This document shows, one piece after another, positions 54,811 through 64,000 of a stretch of 64,000 nt of DNA. The notes beneath the pieces are model-generated. The model saw only the letters and a program-made list of their open reading frames with translations, searched no databases and had not been told where the DNA came from. Made by a program: the position numbers and the translations under genes. Origin of the DNA: Viridothelium virens (taxonomy: Eukaryota > Ascomycota > Dothideomycetes > Trypetheliales > Trypetheliaceae); contig ML991831.1 in assembly GCA_010094025.1 (NCBI GenBank), positions 119,716 through 183,715 on the forward strand, written 5' to 3'. Each line of letters starts with the position of its first letter. The first letter of the stretch is position 1.

Positions 54811-56471
54811 GCGGCACAACTCGACGGATTGGCGACTCGGAGCAGGATCTTTGCCGGTTTGGGACTGCATAAGCCTTGTTTCCGGCGTACAGGCGCAGAT
54901 TTGCTTTGTTCTCCTGGACTGGCCACAATGCCCTGTACGCTGGTCTACTTTACTCCGGACATGCAATGGTCCCGCACCGTGGTATTCCAGCTCCAGTCTG
55001 TCTTATCTTCGATTCTTCGATTGCCATCTTTTCTTTTACACTACCTCGGCTTGTCTACTCATGTCTTTCCGTTTTAATCAACCAAGGATATCCCTCAGCT
55101 TTGCACATCGGCAATACACCCGCTCATTCAACCCTTTTTTTCCCTTTTTACACCGGAAAAATTTGACTAATAATTGTTCATCGGCACGAGCCTGTAGGAT
55201 GGATGAGATGGGGTTAGAGAGGGAGCAACGAGAACAAGAACAGCGGAAATATTGGTATTGGTGGCTGTCTTGCGCGACGACAGGTTCTAAGCGCAGCACA
55301 TGGGAATTGATTGCTCGGCTTGATCTCGATATTTTGCTTCTCCTACTTCTTGCCCTTGTCTTTGGCTCACATTCCCCCTTTTCTCTTCTCTAACCCTTTC
55401 CTTTGTCTGTTGGGCGGTATTTAGGGATTGTATTCTAAGATGCTGTTACCTGCAATTAATTCGTTGCTTGTGTCTGGCCATAGTGAATGTATTCAGAGCC
55501 ATGTGCGCATCGTCCCTATCTGCAGCCAGGAACGATGATGTAAGGTATGTTGCTCCCTCTTCTGCTCAAGAAAATTTGATATCTGTTAAGAGGGTATCTT
55601 TTATGACTGAGGGTGCAGCTCCGTTCGGGAAGTCTTGTCCGATCAACTTCCACCACTGTTGCATGTCCATCTGACGACCAAGCCTGAGCTCTTCATAATA
55701 CTTGCTCTACAGTGGAAGTAGTATCGGTAGCTTGGACAGAATTGGGGAAACGACCATCGAGCTGGTATAGATGCTGCGGATGAACTCAACAATGACGCAC
55801 TAATAAATCATGCCGTTCACCGTGTGTCAGCCTAAGCATTCTCCCGCTGTGACATGGTGTGCCACTGAGTTGGTATAGGTATATTGGTAATGATGACGGT
55901 ACATCGGTCTGTGGCTTGGTTGCTGCAGACAAATGAGTAGTAAGCGAAGGCTTTTCGATCTTCATATTACATTATTGCCATTCCATTAGCGAAGTGATGC
56001 ATGATGTTTCGTCCCGGAGCTATATAAAATGATATGTGTTCAAGACTGCGATCAAGCCTTTTTAATGCGAAAATGTTCGGTGTTGGTCAGCGGCTATCAG
56101 GCTACCTGCACTATTTTAAATCCACTTCGAACGAGCTCACCTACGAGAGCGGAACGAGCGGAGAAGATGCAACAACATCAGCACGGACACCTTATGATTC
56201 ATATAGGTATAGTGTGCTCAAGATGAAACAAGTATCTATATTGTTGCCTAAGTAGGCTACTCCATTCTCTCAGCCGCGATTCGCCCCTCTCTCCTAAACC
56301 TCAGCTTGCCACATGCTGCTTTTGATGGCCTTGAATGCTAAGCCGATAATGAACACGTCACCTCTCTGAAACTTGAATATTCTGGAATATCATATACTAG
56401 AGCAAGGCCTACATTCCCTTCTGTCCTCAAAGCTCTTATCTCCATCTTGAATTCGAAAGTTGTGGATCAAC
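54811..56471. other. Intergenic region after the septin gene
   Basis: The left part is probably septin 3' UTR. A 65-codon frame from ATG 55198-55200 has an acidic/basic start and a C-terminal hydrophobic helix (DLDILLLLLLALVFG) but no other support. Nothing else recognised. Confidence 0.35.
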
Positions 56472-57697
56472 ATGTCTTCTAACGCAACCCTTGTCCCAGT
56501 CTTCTTCGGTGTAAACATCCCTAGCGAGGTTAGTAGTCACTACGTTTTCCGGACCCTTCCGTCCACCTTTAGGAAAATCATTTCAAGGGAAACTAACAGA
56601 ACAAGGTCGTTAATGACTTCCTCTCGAAAGCATATGGCACGGCTGAGCAAATTGGCTGCGAATACAAATTTCGCATTGTTGACAATGGAGGCTCAGCCGG
56701 ATCCGCTTCCCAAGCTCCTGTGGCGGACCTCCAGCCACGCATCTTTACCGAAGGTGGGCCTAGGGCGATGCTCGACGCCATCAAATCCTACTCAAACATC
56801 ACGGACGAAGTTTTTGTCATTCTTGACGGCCAAACTGAGAAGGGACGCGCCACCTGCCGTCTTGTCTGGCGTTACCATGCGCATTTCGCCAGCGCTCGCT
56901 CACAGTTTGGTCCCTCGCTGGTCGCTCTCGCAGCCCTGCTTGACGGCAAGACCACCATGCAACAGCTCCAAAATGACGCTGCAGCTGCGGGTGGCGCTCT
57001 CACAGAGTTTACGCCTGTGTTCCAACGTGGTCCGCCCAAATCCTCAGAGCTCTTGAGCTTGCAACAGCGGAGCCAGGAGTGGAGCCGCTACAGCACCCTC
57101 CGGAATACTGCTGACGAACACGTGATTCTCCCCGTCTTCTGTATTGCAGAGATCCCCTTAGAAGTCATCAACACGTTCATCTCTTCGATATATTCTAGCG
57201 ATATGGCGTCATCAACCGAGGGTCCACACCTCACTCTCGTATCCTCTCAAACAATCACTCCCCCAGTTCAACCCACCACATCTCCCCTCTCTTCGCCCGC
57301 TGCATTTCCTTTCCTTGGCGTCCCCATTTCTGCTCTTGCCACCTTTATTCGGCAGAACTTCCCTGGGAACGGCCTTCATCACACGCACTTCATCATTCTG
57401 GACTCGCACACCGCGAGTGCGGACAATGCTAGTGCCGATGCCAAAGAGCGGAGCTGCATCATTGGCGATTTAAAGGGAACGCGCCTGGAAGAGGAATGCG
57501 CCGAAGGACTGAAGGAGCATGGGAAAGGAGACGGGTGGAAGCCGAGCGAAGGGGGCCTGGCGCTGGCGCGTGTGCCTCTGTTGGAAGCCTTCTGTACTTG
57601 TTTGGCGCTCGACAGTGGAGACTTGGATGTGGATCTGATTGCCGATGAGTCGGCGTCAAGGTTTGATGGCGTGAACTGGGGGTTGGCCGACGACTGA
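56472..57697 (+). CDS. Protein of two DUF6924-like repeats
   Basis: Two exons (56472-56528, 56606-57697; GTTAGT donor, AAG acceptor) encode 382 residues. The protein looks like an internal duplication. Half one has VPVFFGVNIPSEVVNDFLSKAYG and ends FVILDGQTEKGRATCRLVWR; half two has LPVFCIAEIPLEVINTFISSIY and ends FIILDSHTASADNASADAK followed by SCIIGDL. The beta/alpha pattern and the 'FIxDxxT' strand recall DUF6924, a small family of unknown function. A Pro/Ser insert lies in the second half. There is no signal peptide or membrane helix, so it is probably cytosolic. Family assignment is moderately sure; the repeat is seen directly. Confidence 0.75.
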
Positions 57698-58215
57698 TGC
57701 TCTGAACGGTCAATCAGTTTTTGCAACGGCAACGTCAAAATCTGCGAGAGTATGGAGCTTTTGGACTGTATTCTGAAATTTATTCGAAGTTTCAATTTGC
57801 TTGAAGTCGCTAAGACGTGTGAGAGATACGCTGGCGTTCAGTCTCGGTACCAATCTTTGTTTCACTCTCTATCTTGTAACACTTAAATCATGAGCTGACG
57901 GTTAGTTCCGCCCATTTCCAATGAATATAACATGATCCAAATCCAACGTTGATCCGACTCGAAAAGATGCTTTGAAAATGTGGATAGCATGGTTATTAGC
58001 GAGTCGCTCTATTCTGAAAACCAGTCTACAGTCACTACTCTAGATATCCATATGGCCGAACGGTAATTTGTCAGCAAGGAAAACCTTTCATCGTTACATT
58101 GAAGATACTGCTACATGGATTTATCAAAAGAACGATGAGTCTGCACTTCTAACGACGCCTCTTTCTTATACCAAAAACAGACTGCGACCTCTTTCCGGAC
58201 TGCACGCAGGTCTCC
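57698..58215. other. Convergent intergenic region
   Basis: No feature recognised in this 518-bp gap. Confidence 0.45.
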
Positions 58216-58926
58216 TTAATAGGCAGTCCCTCGGCTATCCAACACGTATTGACCGCCGGTGAACCAAAATTGTTTGCCATCATTTTGGCAGGAAGAGTGT
58301 CCATTATCAGCCCCATTGCACCAGTCAACACCCCTGTGCCAATAGTTAGCAGGATGGCTTTTGTTACCTAGCTGATAGATATGCAGAGGTAAATGGGGTT
58401 TCACATACAACCCTCCATAATTGGTGAACGTCACGGAGGCCTGGTCAACATTGGCCGTCATCCCCTGTGTTGTGACCGTGCCGCCTTGTGCTGTATCATA
58501 GTCAATATGACTGTGGTAGGGCACTGGGAACTCATACTCACATTTTTGACCTGCTACGGAGGCACATCGAAGACAAGTACCTTGGCCCCCTTGTGTGAAA
58601 GCAGCAAAGGGATATTCCTCGATTGAAGTTGTGTCACTGCCAATAGCCCAGGCCCCATTATCCTTGCAAGGGTGCGCCAAGCCTGAAGGAACAGTGTAGC
58701 CAGATACGGCGCGGTTGTTGTCGGAGTTACCCCCTCCCCCATTGTAGGTCAACATTCCAGCATTGGTTCCTATCTCACCTCGAACACAGTACTTAGCCCA
58801 GCAATCACATTTGCATATGTCCACAAGAGCGGGCTTGGAGCAATCAAACGTGTATGCCTTGTTGGCTGCCATGGCAGGGAGAGTAAGAAAAGGGATAAGG
58901 AGAGCGGTGATGGACAAGAGCAACAT
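58216..58926 (-). CDS. Secreted NucA/NucB-type deoxyribonuclease-like protein
   Basis: A single exon encodes 236 residues with a signal peptide (MLLLSITALLIPFLTLPAMA, cleavage near AMA|ANK). Mature Cys residues are frequent: FDCS, DICKCDC, KYCV, HPCKD, GTCLRCAS and QKCEYE. The key motif is IEEYPFAAFTQGG, close to the (D/E)EYPFA...GG core of NucA/NucB nucleases, where the acidic residue and downstream Arg act in DNA cleavage. Such enzymes degrade extracellular DNA. The C-terminal part (VDWCNGADNGHSSCQNDGKQ) looks lineage-specific. Secretion is well supported; nuclease activity is inferred from the motif only. Confidence 0.65.
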   Translation of the reverse strand: MLLLSITALLIPFLTLPAMAANKAYTFDCSKPALVDICKCDCWAKYCVRGEIGTNAGMLTYNGGGGNSDNNRAVSGYTVPSGLAHPCKDNGAWAIGSDTTSIEEYPFAAFTQGGQGTCLRCASVAGQKCEYEFPVPYHSHIDYDTAQGGTVTTQGMTANVDQASVTFTNYGGLYVKPHLPLHIYQLGNKSHPANYWHRGVDWCNGADNGHSSCQNDGKQFWFTGGQYVLDSRGTAY

Positions 58927-60302
58927 GATTGATTCTGCTTAATACTAAGTAGCTTGTAAGTAATGCAGGGAAGTAGAGACCAGCTCCGTGAAAGATCGAG
59001 CAATATGTCTTGAAAATGCGATTGGACTTGGATCTTGTCAAACAATATAACGCGAAGGGGGCCTTTTTAATAGAGACGTCTTCAAAGATGAATTGAGACC
59101 GACGTGTCTTTGAGTCGCCTCGAGTCATGTTCATCAAAAGATCTCCTTGACACTTTGTCACTCTTAGAAAGACACAGGACGAGCTGATCAAGAAGGCAAT
59201 TGGCCACGACGTCTATTTCTTGTTTTAGAAGTACTGATGAAGCCATGAAGCTGTCTATTTAGCCTCGTATCTTGTATGTCGTCCTTAGTACTGGGGCCTG
59301 ATATGGTACAACTTGTAATTTTCGATTTTCAAGAAGCCAGAAGTATCAAAATGATCGACCATGAATGCGCCGACAACAGATAGATTTGGTGAACACGTAA
59401 GTGAATCTTGCTATCTCAGAACAGAAAATCAAGTTGAAGAGATTAGAATGATTAGAAATAAGGCCACTTCCTTAAATAGACTAGCATAAGCGAGAACGAA
59501 AGGTAGATCCGTCACTCTAAATCTACATGAAATGTGTTCGTTTGGAAATTCGCGTTTTCCGCTACTGGAATGCATGAGGGAAAAATGACACTTTAGGCTG
59601 CGAAGATAGTCCTCCGTTGACATAAGACTGCGCTTAGAATTAGATTGCTGACTGTCGTCTGGAAGACGGGAGGCCACATCAGATGGCCCCCACGAAAGCC
59701 AGGCCGAATTTAGAGCTTGAAGCGAGAAGCGCGGATCGCTAAACGAAGACTCTCGTATTAGCCTTGTCGCCAATTGGAAGACTCCTTAGGCCTATCTTGG
59801 CTTGAAGGATTGTGGACAAGCTGAGCTTCGGTCGGATCTTTGTCCCGCCACCCGCGTCAGAAGCACTCTAGCCCTTGGTGCTGTGAATAATCGTCGTAGT
59901 GTAGATTAGTGTATAGGTGATTTCCAGATCTACAACCACATCATCGTCAGAGTAATAGTGCTGCCACGAGTACCAGCAAGGTGGTCTACAGCCTCTGTAT
60001 CCATCGTCTTTGACATCAGAGAGTGTTGGCTGCTGGTGAAGTGGCCGGTTGAGGAATGAACTGGGAAAGTCTTCGAGTGTTTCTAAACATCTTTGCTCTG
60101 TATCAATAGATATATAAATGCATACAGCTCTCCACTATCTGCATCCCAACCACCAGCCTCAATCTCTTCTTTCAATTCAACCTTTCGAGCCGGTCTCGTC
60201 TATAATTTACATACATATTAATTACTCGCGCAATTAGCCCACCTCATTCCTTTGACGAAACTTGACAGCAATTTTTGGACCGAACTTCACGAGCTTGAAA
60301 AG
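58927..60302. other. Intergenic region
   Basis: A 114-residue minus-strand frame at 59429-59773 has coding-like composition but starts without ATG and shows no domain; it may be a relic. The right end holds the presumed promoter and leader of the small secreted protein gene. Confidence 0.4.
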
Positions 60303-61069
60303 ATGCATTGTGAGTATCAATATTAACCCAGAAGCCGCATTGGTGCTAATGTGAGGTAGTCTCCCAACTCCTTATCCCTGCATTGGTTACTTCTCTTGGC
60401 CTCGTCGCCACCACTTCGGCGTCGGTACTTCCACGCAATGGCAATGGCACCTTCGATGGTCCGGATCTTGTGAGCATTGCTGAAATCATTGAGGTGCTGG
60501 AAAGTCAGGGCAATATCACTTGGCAAGACACCAACGGCGGGCGTGTAGTCACGGTGGGCGGCACACAATTCCAGTCAGCCAAAGCCAAGGTGCACTCCAA
60601 GCGCGCCGAGCTCCACCCTCGTAAGCTGAAATGGAGTTCTGTCGGCCAAATTCTGGGCACTGGTTCCTCATCGGCATGCTTCGGCAAGGGTCAATGGTTC
60701 ACCGACAGTGTCGCGCAGCCTTACGTGACGAAGGCCTGCGACTCGTTCCTGTCCTCCTTCTCGGCCGGCACTCTCGCGAACGCTGCGTGGACCATCTGGC
60801 AGAACTCGCCGCAGGCGCAGGATCCACAGAACAGCAAGACGGACGTCATCAACTTCGCCATCCAACCGACCGGCTCGAACCCGCCGAAGCTCACCCAGGA
60901 GATGTGCACCCAAGCGTACGACCTATTGACAAGCTCGCAGTGTCAGGGCCAGAAGAGCAACCAGAACGGGCAGAGCCAGGGAGGTGAAATCGCAGTCGGA
61001 GATGTCAAGGGCGCAGCCATGGAGTTCTTGTTACAAGCTTTGGAAACCGGAAAAGGCGGTATATCGTGA
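60303..61069 (+). CDS. Small secreted protein, unknown
   Basis: Two exons (60303-60309 and 60360-61069) encode 238 residues. The first coding exon is only 7 nt (ATG CAT T); the 50-nt intron has a GTGAGT donor and TAG acceptor. Splicing restores a signal peptide, MHFSQLLIPALVTSLGLVAT ending TSA|SV. A dibasic-like HSKRAELHPRKLKW stretch may be a Kex2 processing site dividing a propeptide from the mature part. The mature region has four Cys (ACFG, KACD, EMCT, SQCQ), enough for two disulfides. No domain was recognised; effector, toxin-like or enzyme roles are all possible. Confidence 0.7.
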
Positions 61070-62729
61070 AGGCAGATTCAGATTCGCACAGGTCCACATG
61101 CTTAAAAGTGAAAACCGCTCGCTTCTCTCATGTATACGATTGTAGGATTCTCCTACCGCTGGCGGTGGGCAGTATGGCAGATATAGAACAATGACATATT
61201 GACTTACAGCGAATTGCTCCCCTCTCTTTCTTCTTTCTCGTGCAACTATCAGCATTCGCTGCTATCTGCCAACTTAATACGAATTGGTCACTACAGTCAT
61301 CAGAACAAATACTTGCATACGCAATCGACCAGAAAGCCGACAGAGAAGTGTGCAATGTATTGGGCATGCGAGGGATCCGTTGAGATTCAGTATCTGTGCC
61401 GCCCGATCTAATCATGATTGCACCCGTTCCTGCACCCAGGGCTTTACATCAATGGCGTGCAGCAGATCTAAGGTGCGCAGTAGACTGTAGTGAAGTCGAG
61501 AATGAGTAAGTCGCGAGCTGCGATTTCTCACCGCGAGCGACGAGTGTGCGTCGGAGTCAGGGGCTGCACGGCTGTTTTGGACTAGAGTAGATCTCGTAAT
61601 CCTTCCTTCGCCATCGCGCTGGCTGACTAAGGGTAGTCAGCACTACCTACCTCGGAGCCCACCTCATCTTCACAGACGGTCGAGGCTCTGCGGATCGCTG
61701 CGTATCGGACATTTAAGTATATCTTTGCGAGACCGTGAGACGATCTTGAAGTATTATTCATACAGGGGACCGTCTCGATCCGGAAATCTGTTGCCAAGGC
61801 CGAGACATTTCCAACAACTTGAAAGGTGGACCAATCAGGCCAAAGCCTTTGCCGAAGGAGGCTCAGTTCTCATTCTCGGGTCTTATGATACTTCCGGACG
61901 CTAGCCCTGGAGGATTTCGATGATTGCTCCGCACTAGGGAAGATCGGTGTCATTCTACTTTTCGAACACATGAGACTGCGATAGAGAGCATTGCATACCA
62001 AGAGCATGCCTTGACCAATCGATTGTTTTGAATTGCAGCAATGACACGTGTATCGCTATATCATACACAGCATGCAAAAGCATCTTCTATGTAAGTCCTT
62101 GCGCGCAATCCGAGTCTATCACTACTGACCTATGCTCCAATTATACGATATACATGGTTCCAACTAGCTCTTCCAAAGACAGCTGGTACAACGGAAGCAC
62201 TCTAGCTGCGTCTACTTAGCAATGTTGCGATATAAGGTACTGTGCAGTTTGAAAAATAAGTTACCCGGATTTCTACTTGCGTTCGAGTACCCGTTGGCTC
62301 TGCTCCGCCCACCCTCACCGTATACGATAAGCTTTATGCTTGCCCGATAGGCCATAAGACTTGCGGCTAGATACAGTTACCCTGACTCAGGTGTCGGGCT
62401 CGACCAAAATTTTACCGCCAGGAATCAATATCATTTGGTTCGAAACCCCCATGCATGTGCGGTGCATTCGCCTTTGCATCCAACTTGCGGCTGTTCCTTG
62501 GGCTATACATATCCACATACATCCCCATGTATGGATCACCTTATCGAATGCATGGCTCTCGCTGGCATGATGTCCTCAAACCATGCCAGATTTCCAGCTG
62601 ATGCCATAGCCATATTTTTTTTCCGTCAAAGTCTGGTGTCGAAATTGTGAGCCTCCGGAGTTTCTTCGAGCGTAATACCTAGTTTACTTGTGAGGCGGGT
62701 AATTCTTAGGATTCAAAATTCAACAGGAG
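61070..62729. other. Long intergenic region
   Basis: No supported gene in 1.7 kb. Short frames (for example 62028-62219) lack domains. It may be decayed sequence, but I cannot trace a parent. Confidence 0.45.
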
Positions 62730-63257
62730 TCACTTTACCGCTTGAATCAATTTTCTTTTACTCCATAGCCATGGCTTACGAGAGTTATCTGACCTCAGCT
62801 TCTCATGGACGATAACGTGTAGATATTCCATGCTTGCACGACTGAAGCCTAAGTAACTGAGAATCGACTCCATAGGCTCTTCATAGAAGTGATCCCTCGT
62901 ATGAAGATTAAGTTCGAGTTTGGGGATGCAGGGCAAATTCTGTTTGCCGATGAATTTATCTAGGAAATTTGCCGCCTGGTCGCAGGTAGTAATCAAATCG
63001 AAGCCTTTCGGCAACTCTAGGATTAGACTTCTCCGGTTCATGCTCCGACGGGCTTCTGAAGTGATCTGATGATTGGGTAGGAGTATGTGAGGCGTATGTA
63101 GTCGAGGTCGTGGATTCTCGTACTCTGGATTATCTGGCGTCGAATCTCCTCGGATAAAGCTTTGGTGCTATGCTAGCACAGCTTCATTCCCGTCACAGCA
63201 ATGCGAGTAAATGACCTCTCTTAGCTCAAGAGGAAGGCACAAAAAGACAGATGTCAT
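62730..63257 (-). pseudogene. 2EXR/F-box-like gene interrupted by TAG
   Basis: From ATG 63257 the frame reads MTSVFLCLPLELREVIYSHC, the family's opening box, and continues to EAVLA where TAG (63170-63168) stops it. The same frame is then open to 62730: HQSFIRGDSTPDN, PRLHTPHILLPNHQITSEAR (the family's second conserved block, compare 'LLxVNRQIxxEA'), and a C-terminal helical part (PCIPKLELNLHTRDHF, LGFSRASMEYLHVIVHEKL). Restored, the protein would be about 175 residues. CAG to TAG is the simplest explanation. A 48-nt GT-AG interval ending at the TAG exists, but its GTCATT donor is poor and it would remove the conserved VIYSHC. Function of the family is unknown. Confidence 0.6.
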
Positions 63258-63344
63258 CAGGGGTACAGTAAATGTGTACGTTGCGAGAAGGCCGCTCTTT
63301 CATTAAAATGAGGAAGGATTTAGGTACGGTAACATGTACTCTTG
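63258..63344. promoter_or_regulatory. Short divergent gap between 2EXR-like gene and repeat protein
   Basis: Only 87 bp separate the two outward starts. No motif recognised. Confidence 0.3.
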
Positions 63345-63527
63345 ATGTCAGAGATTCCTCATGAGCCACAAGAGACCAAGACAGAGACTGAGGCTCCACA
63401 AGAGACCAAGACAGTCAATGCTGAAGGCGTGAGAATCAATGCTGAGGGCGAGAGAGTCAATGCTGAGGGCGAGAGAGTCAATGCTGAGGGCAAGATTGTG
63501 GACGACAAGGGCAACCCCGTTTGGTAG
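63345..63527 (+). CDS. 60-residue Glu-rich repeat protein
   Basis: A small frame starts MSEIPHEPQETKTETEAPQE. It carries two copies of PQETKT and four 7-residue units of the type (V/I)NAEG(E/V/K)(R/I), then VDDKGNPVW. The repeat resembles the short 'G-x-V-N-x-x-G' units of DUF3659-type fungal proteins, but the match is weak. Perfect frame conservation through the DNA repeat supports real coding. The stop is TAG at 63525. It could also be the last exon of a longer gene. Confidence 0.5.
   Translation: MSEIPHEPQETKTETEAPQETKTVNAEGVRINAEGERVNAEGERVNAEGKIVDDKGNPVW
63414..63497 (+). repeat. 21-bp coding tandem repeat, four units
   Basis: Four adjacent 21-bp units begin at 63414, 63435, 63456 and 63477 with core TCAATGCTGAGGGCGAGAGA. 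Units two and three differ only at the first base; the first and last are more diverged. The unit length keeps the frame. Confidence 0.85.
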
Positions 63528-64000
63528 ACAGAACCACGGACACGAAGGATTGAAGACATGATGGATCATATGGGTATGCATGGAGGATAATCGCGAAATG
63601 GTGTCTCAAACAAAGGATGATTTCAAGGTTCATAGACAAGTTTATTCATGGGTTCATTGCTGTTGCTTCACTGATGGTTCACTGATGCTTCTTTCATGGG
63701 TTCATGGTTGCTGGCGTTCAGGTTGCGACATGACGGACTACGGTATCATTACGGTGTTTCTCACGGAGGTCTTTTTACCCACAGGGTTTTTTCCTATCGT
63801 TGAGGACAACGATGTTTTCGAGGAGGGGGAGATGTTGAGGGTAGGCACGAGGGGCACGACGCACGGACCACGTGACCATAGAAGTCCGCACCACTCCGTG
63901 CACGATCCACCTCCGTGCACGGTGGGACGCGTTTCATCTCCACAGCTTCATAAGGCTATAATTCAACAACGAACTGCTCAATAAACTAGATAATTAGATA
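63528..64000. other. Right edge: short direct repeats, no gene
   Basis: A GGTTCAT/GGGTTCAT motif recurs at 63627-63710. CTCCGTGCACG occurs twice (63894-63904 and 63911-63921) within a GC-rich patch that contains the palindrome CCGTGCACGG. No convincing ORF ends inside the window. Confidence 0.45.

Noticed and set aside
54851-55393. 180-residue ORF after the septin gene
   Set aside because: Mostly compositionally random, probably 3' UTR; only a short internal frame with a hydrophobic end is even mildly plausible.
62028-62219. 63-residue plus-strand ORF
   Set aside because: No domain, no splice context and no neighbouring support.
62440-62480. tRNA-like GGTTCGAAACCCCC
   Set aside because: No matching acceptor, D or anticodon arms around it.
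4880-63930. Scattered ACGCGT hexamers as MBF sites
   Set aside because: Their number is about what chance predicts for 64 kb; only the copy in the MBP1 promoter has supporting context.

Overview
The window is nuclear DNA of a filamentous ascomycete (Pezizomycotina). The signs are short GT-AG introns of about 45-100 nt with fungal branch-point-like CTAAC boxes, compact gene spacing, and fungus-specific families: an APSES/ankyrin MBF factor, Spo7, UvsD/Rad26, an AspB/Cdc3 septin, NACHT-DUF7791 NLRs and proteins with fungal N-terminal helical domains. Class cannot be fixed from sequence alone; Leotiomycetes or a related lineage is my guess. I saw no tRNA, rRNA, CRISPR array or intact transposon.

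Layout. The first 12 kb is accessory. A secreted/anchored Cys-rich protein gene (26-859) is followed by a broken NLR (1804-4639), a fungal N-terminal-domain gene (6313-8711) and another gene with a related helical N-terminus (10019-12185), all on the minus strand. A diverged direct repeat lies on each side of the first two (1244-1677 and 8947-9486); the left copy looks RIP-mutated relative to the right. From 13 to 35 kb the window is mostly core genome: MFS phosphate-type transporter, ABHD4/5-like hydrolase, SPO7, uvsD/rad26, CDS1 (CDP-DAG synthase), a ThDP enzyme, two low-complexity proteins and the Emw1/TTC27 TPR protein. SPO7 and CDS1 both touch the phosphatidate branch point of lipid synthesis, and the ABHD-like hydrolase is also lipid-related, but these are separate transcription units. 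From 36 to 46 kb there is an F-box/LRR-like gene with an in-frame stop, a secreted GH43-type enzyme, METTL16, a GNAT acetyltransferase and a Cup1-like LYR protein that shares a 199-bp divergent promoter with the MBP1-type cell-cycle regulator (46298-49195). From 50 to 64 kb there is a DUF4291 protein, septin, a duplicated DUF6924-like protein, a secreted NucA/NucB-like nuclease, a secreted small protein, a 2EXR/F-box-like gene interrupted by TAG, and a 60-residue repeat protein.

Two things stand out beyond the gene list. First, at least seven GC-rich blocks (0.5-0.9 kb) inside unrelated genes on both strands all switch from C-rich to G-rich on the plus strand at a sharp centre, mostly through synonymous positions. 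Second, inactivating changes are concentrated in accessory families (NLR, F-box/LRR, 2EXR) while core genes are intact.

Exon boundaries were set by hand from splice motifs, reading phase and family conservation; each multi-exon model below gives a total coding length divisible by three.
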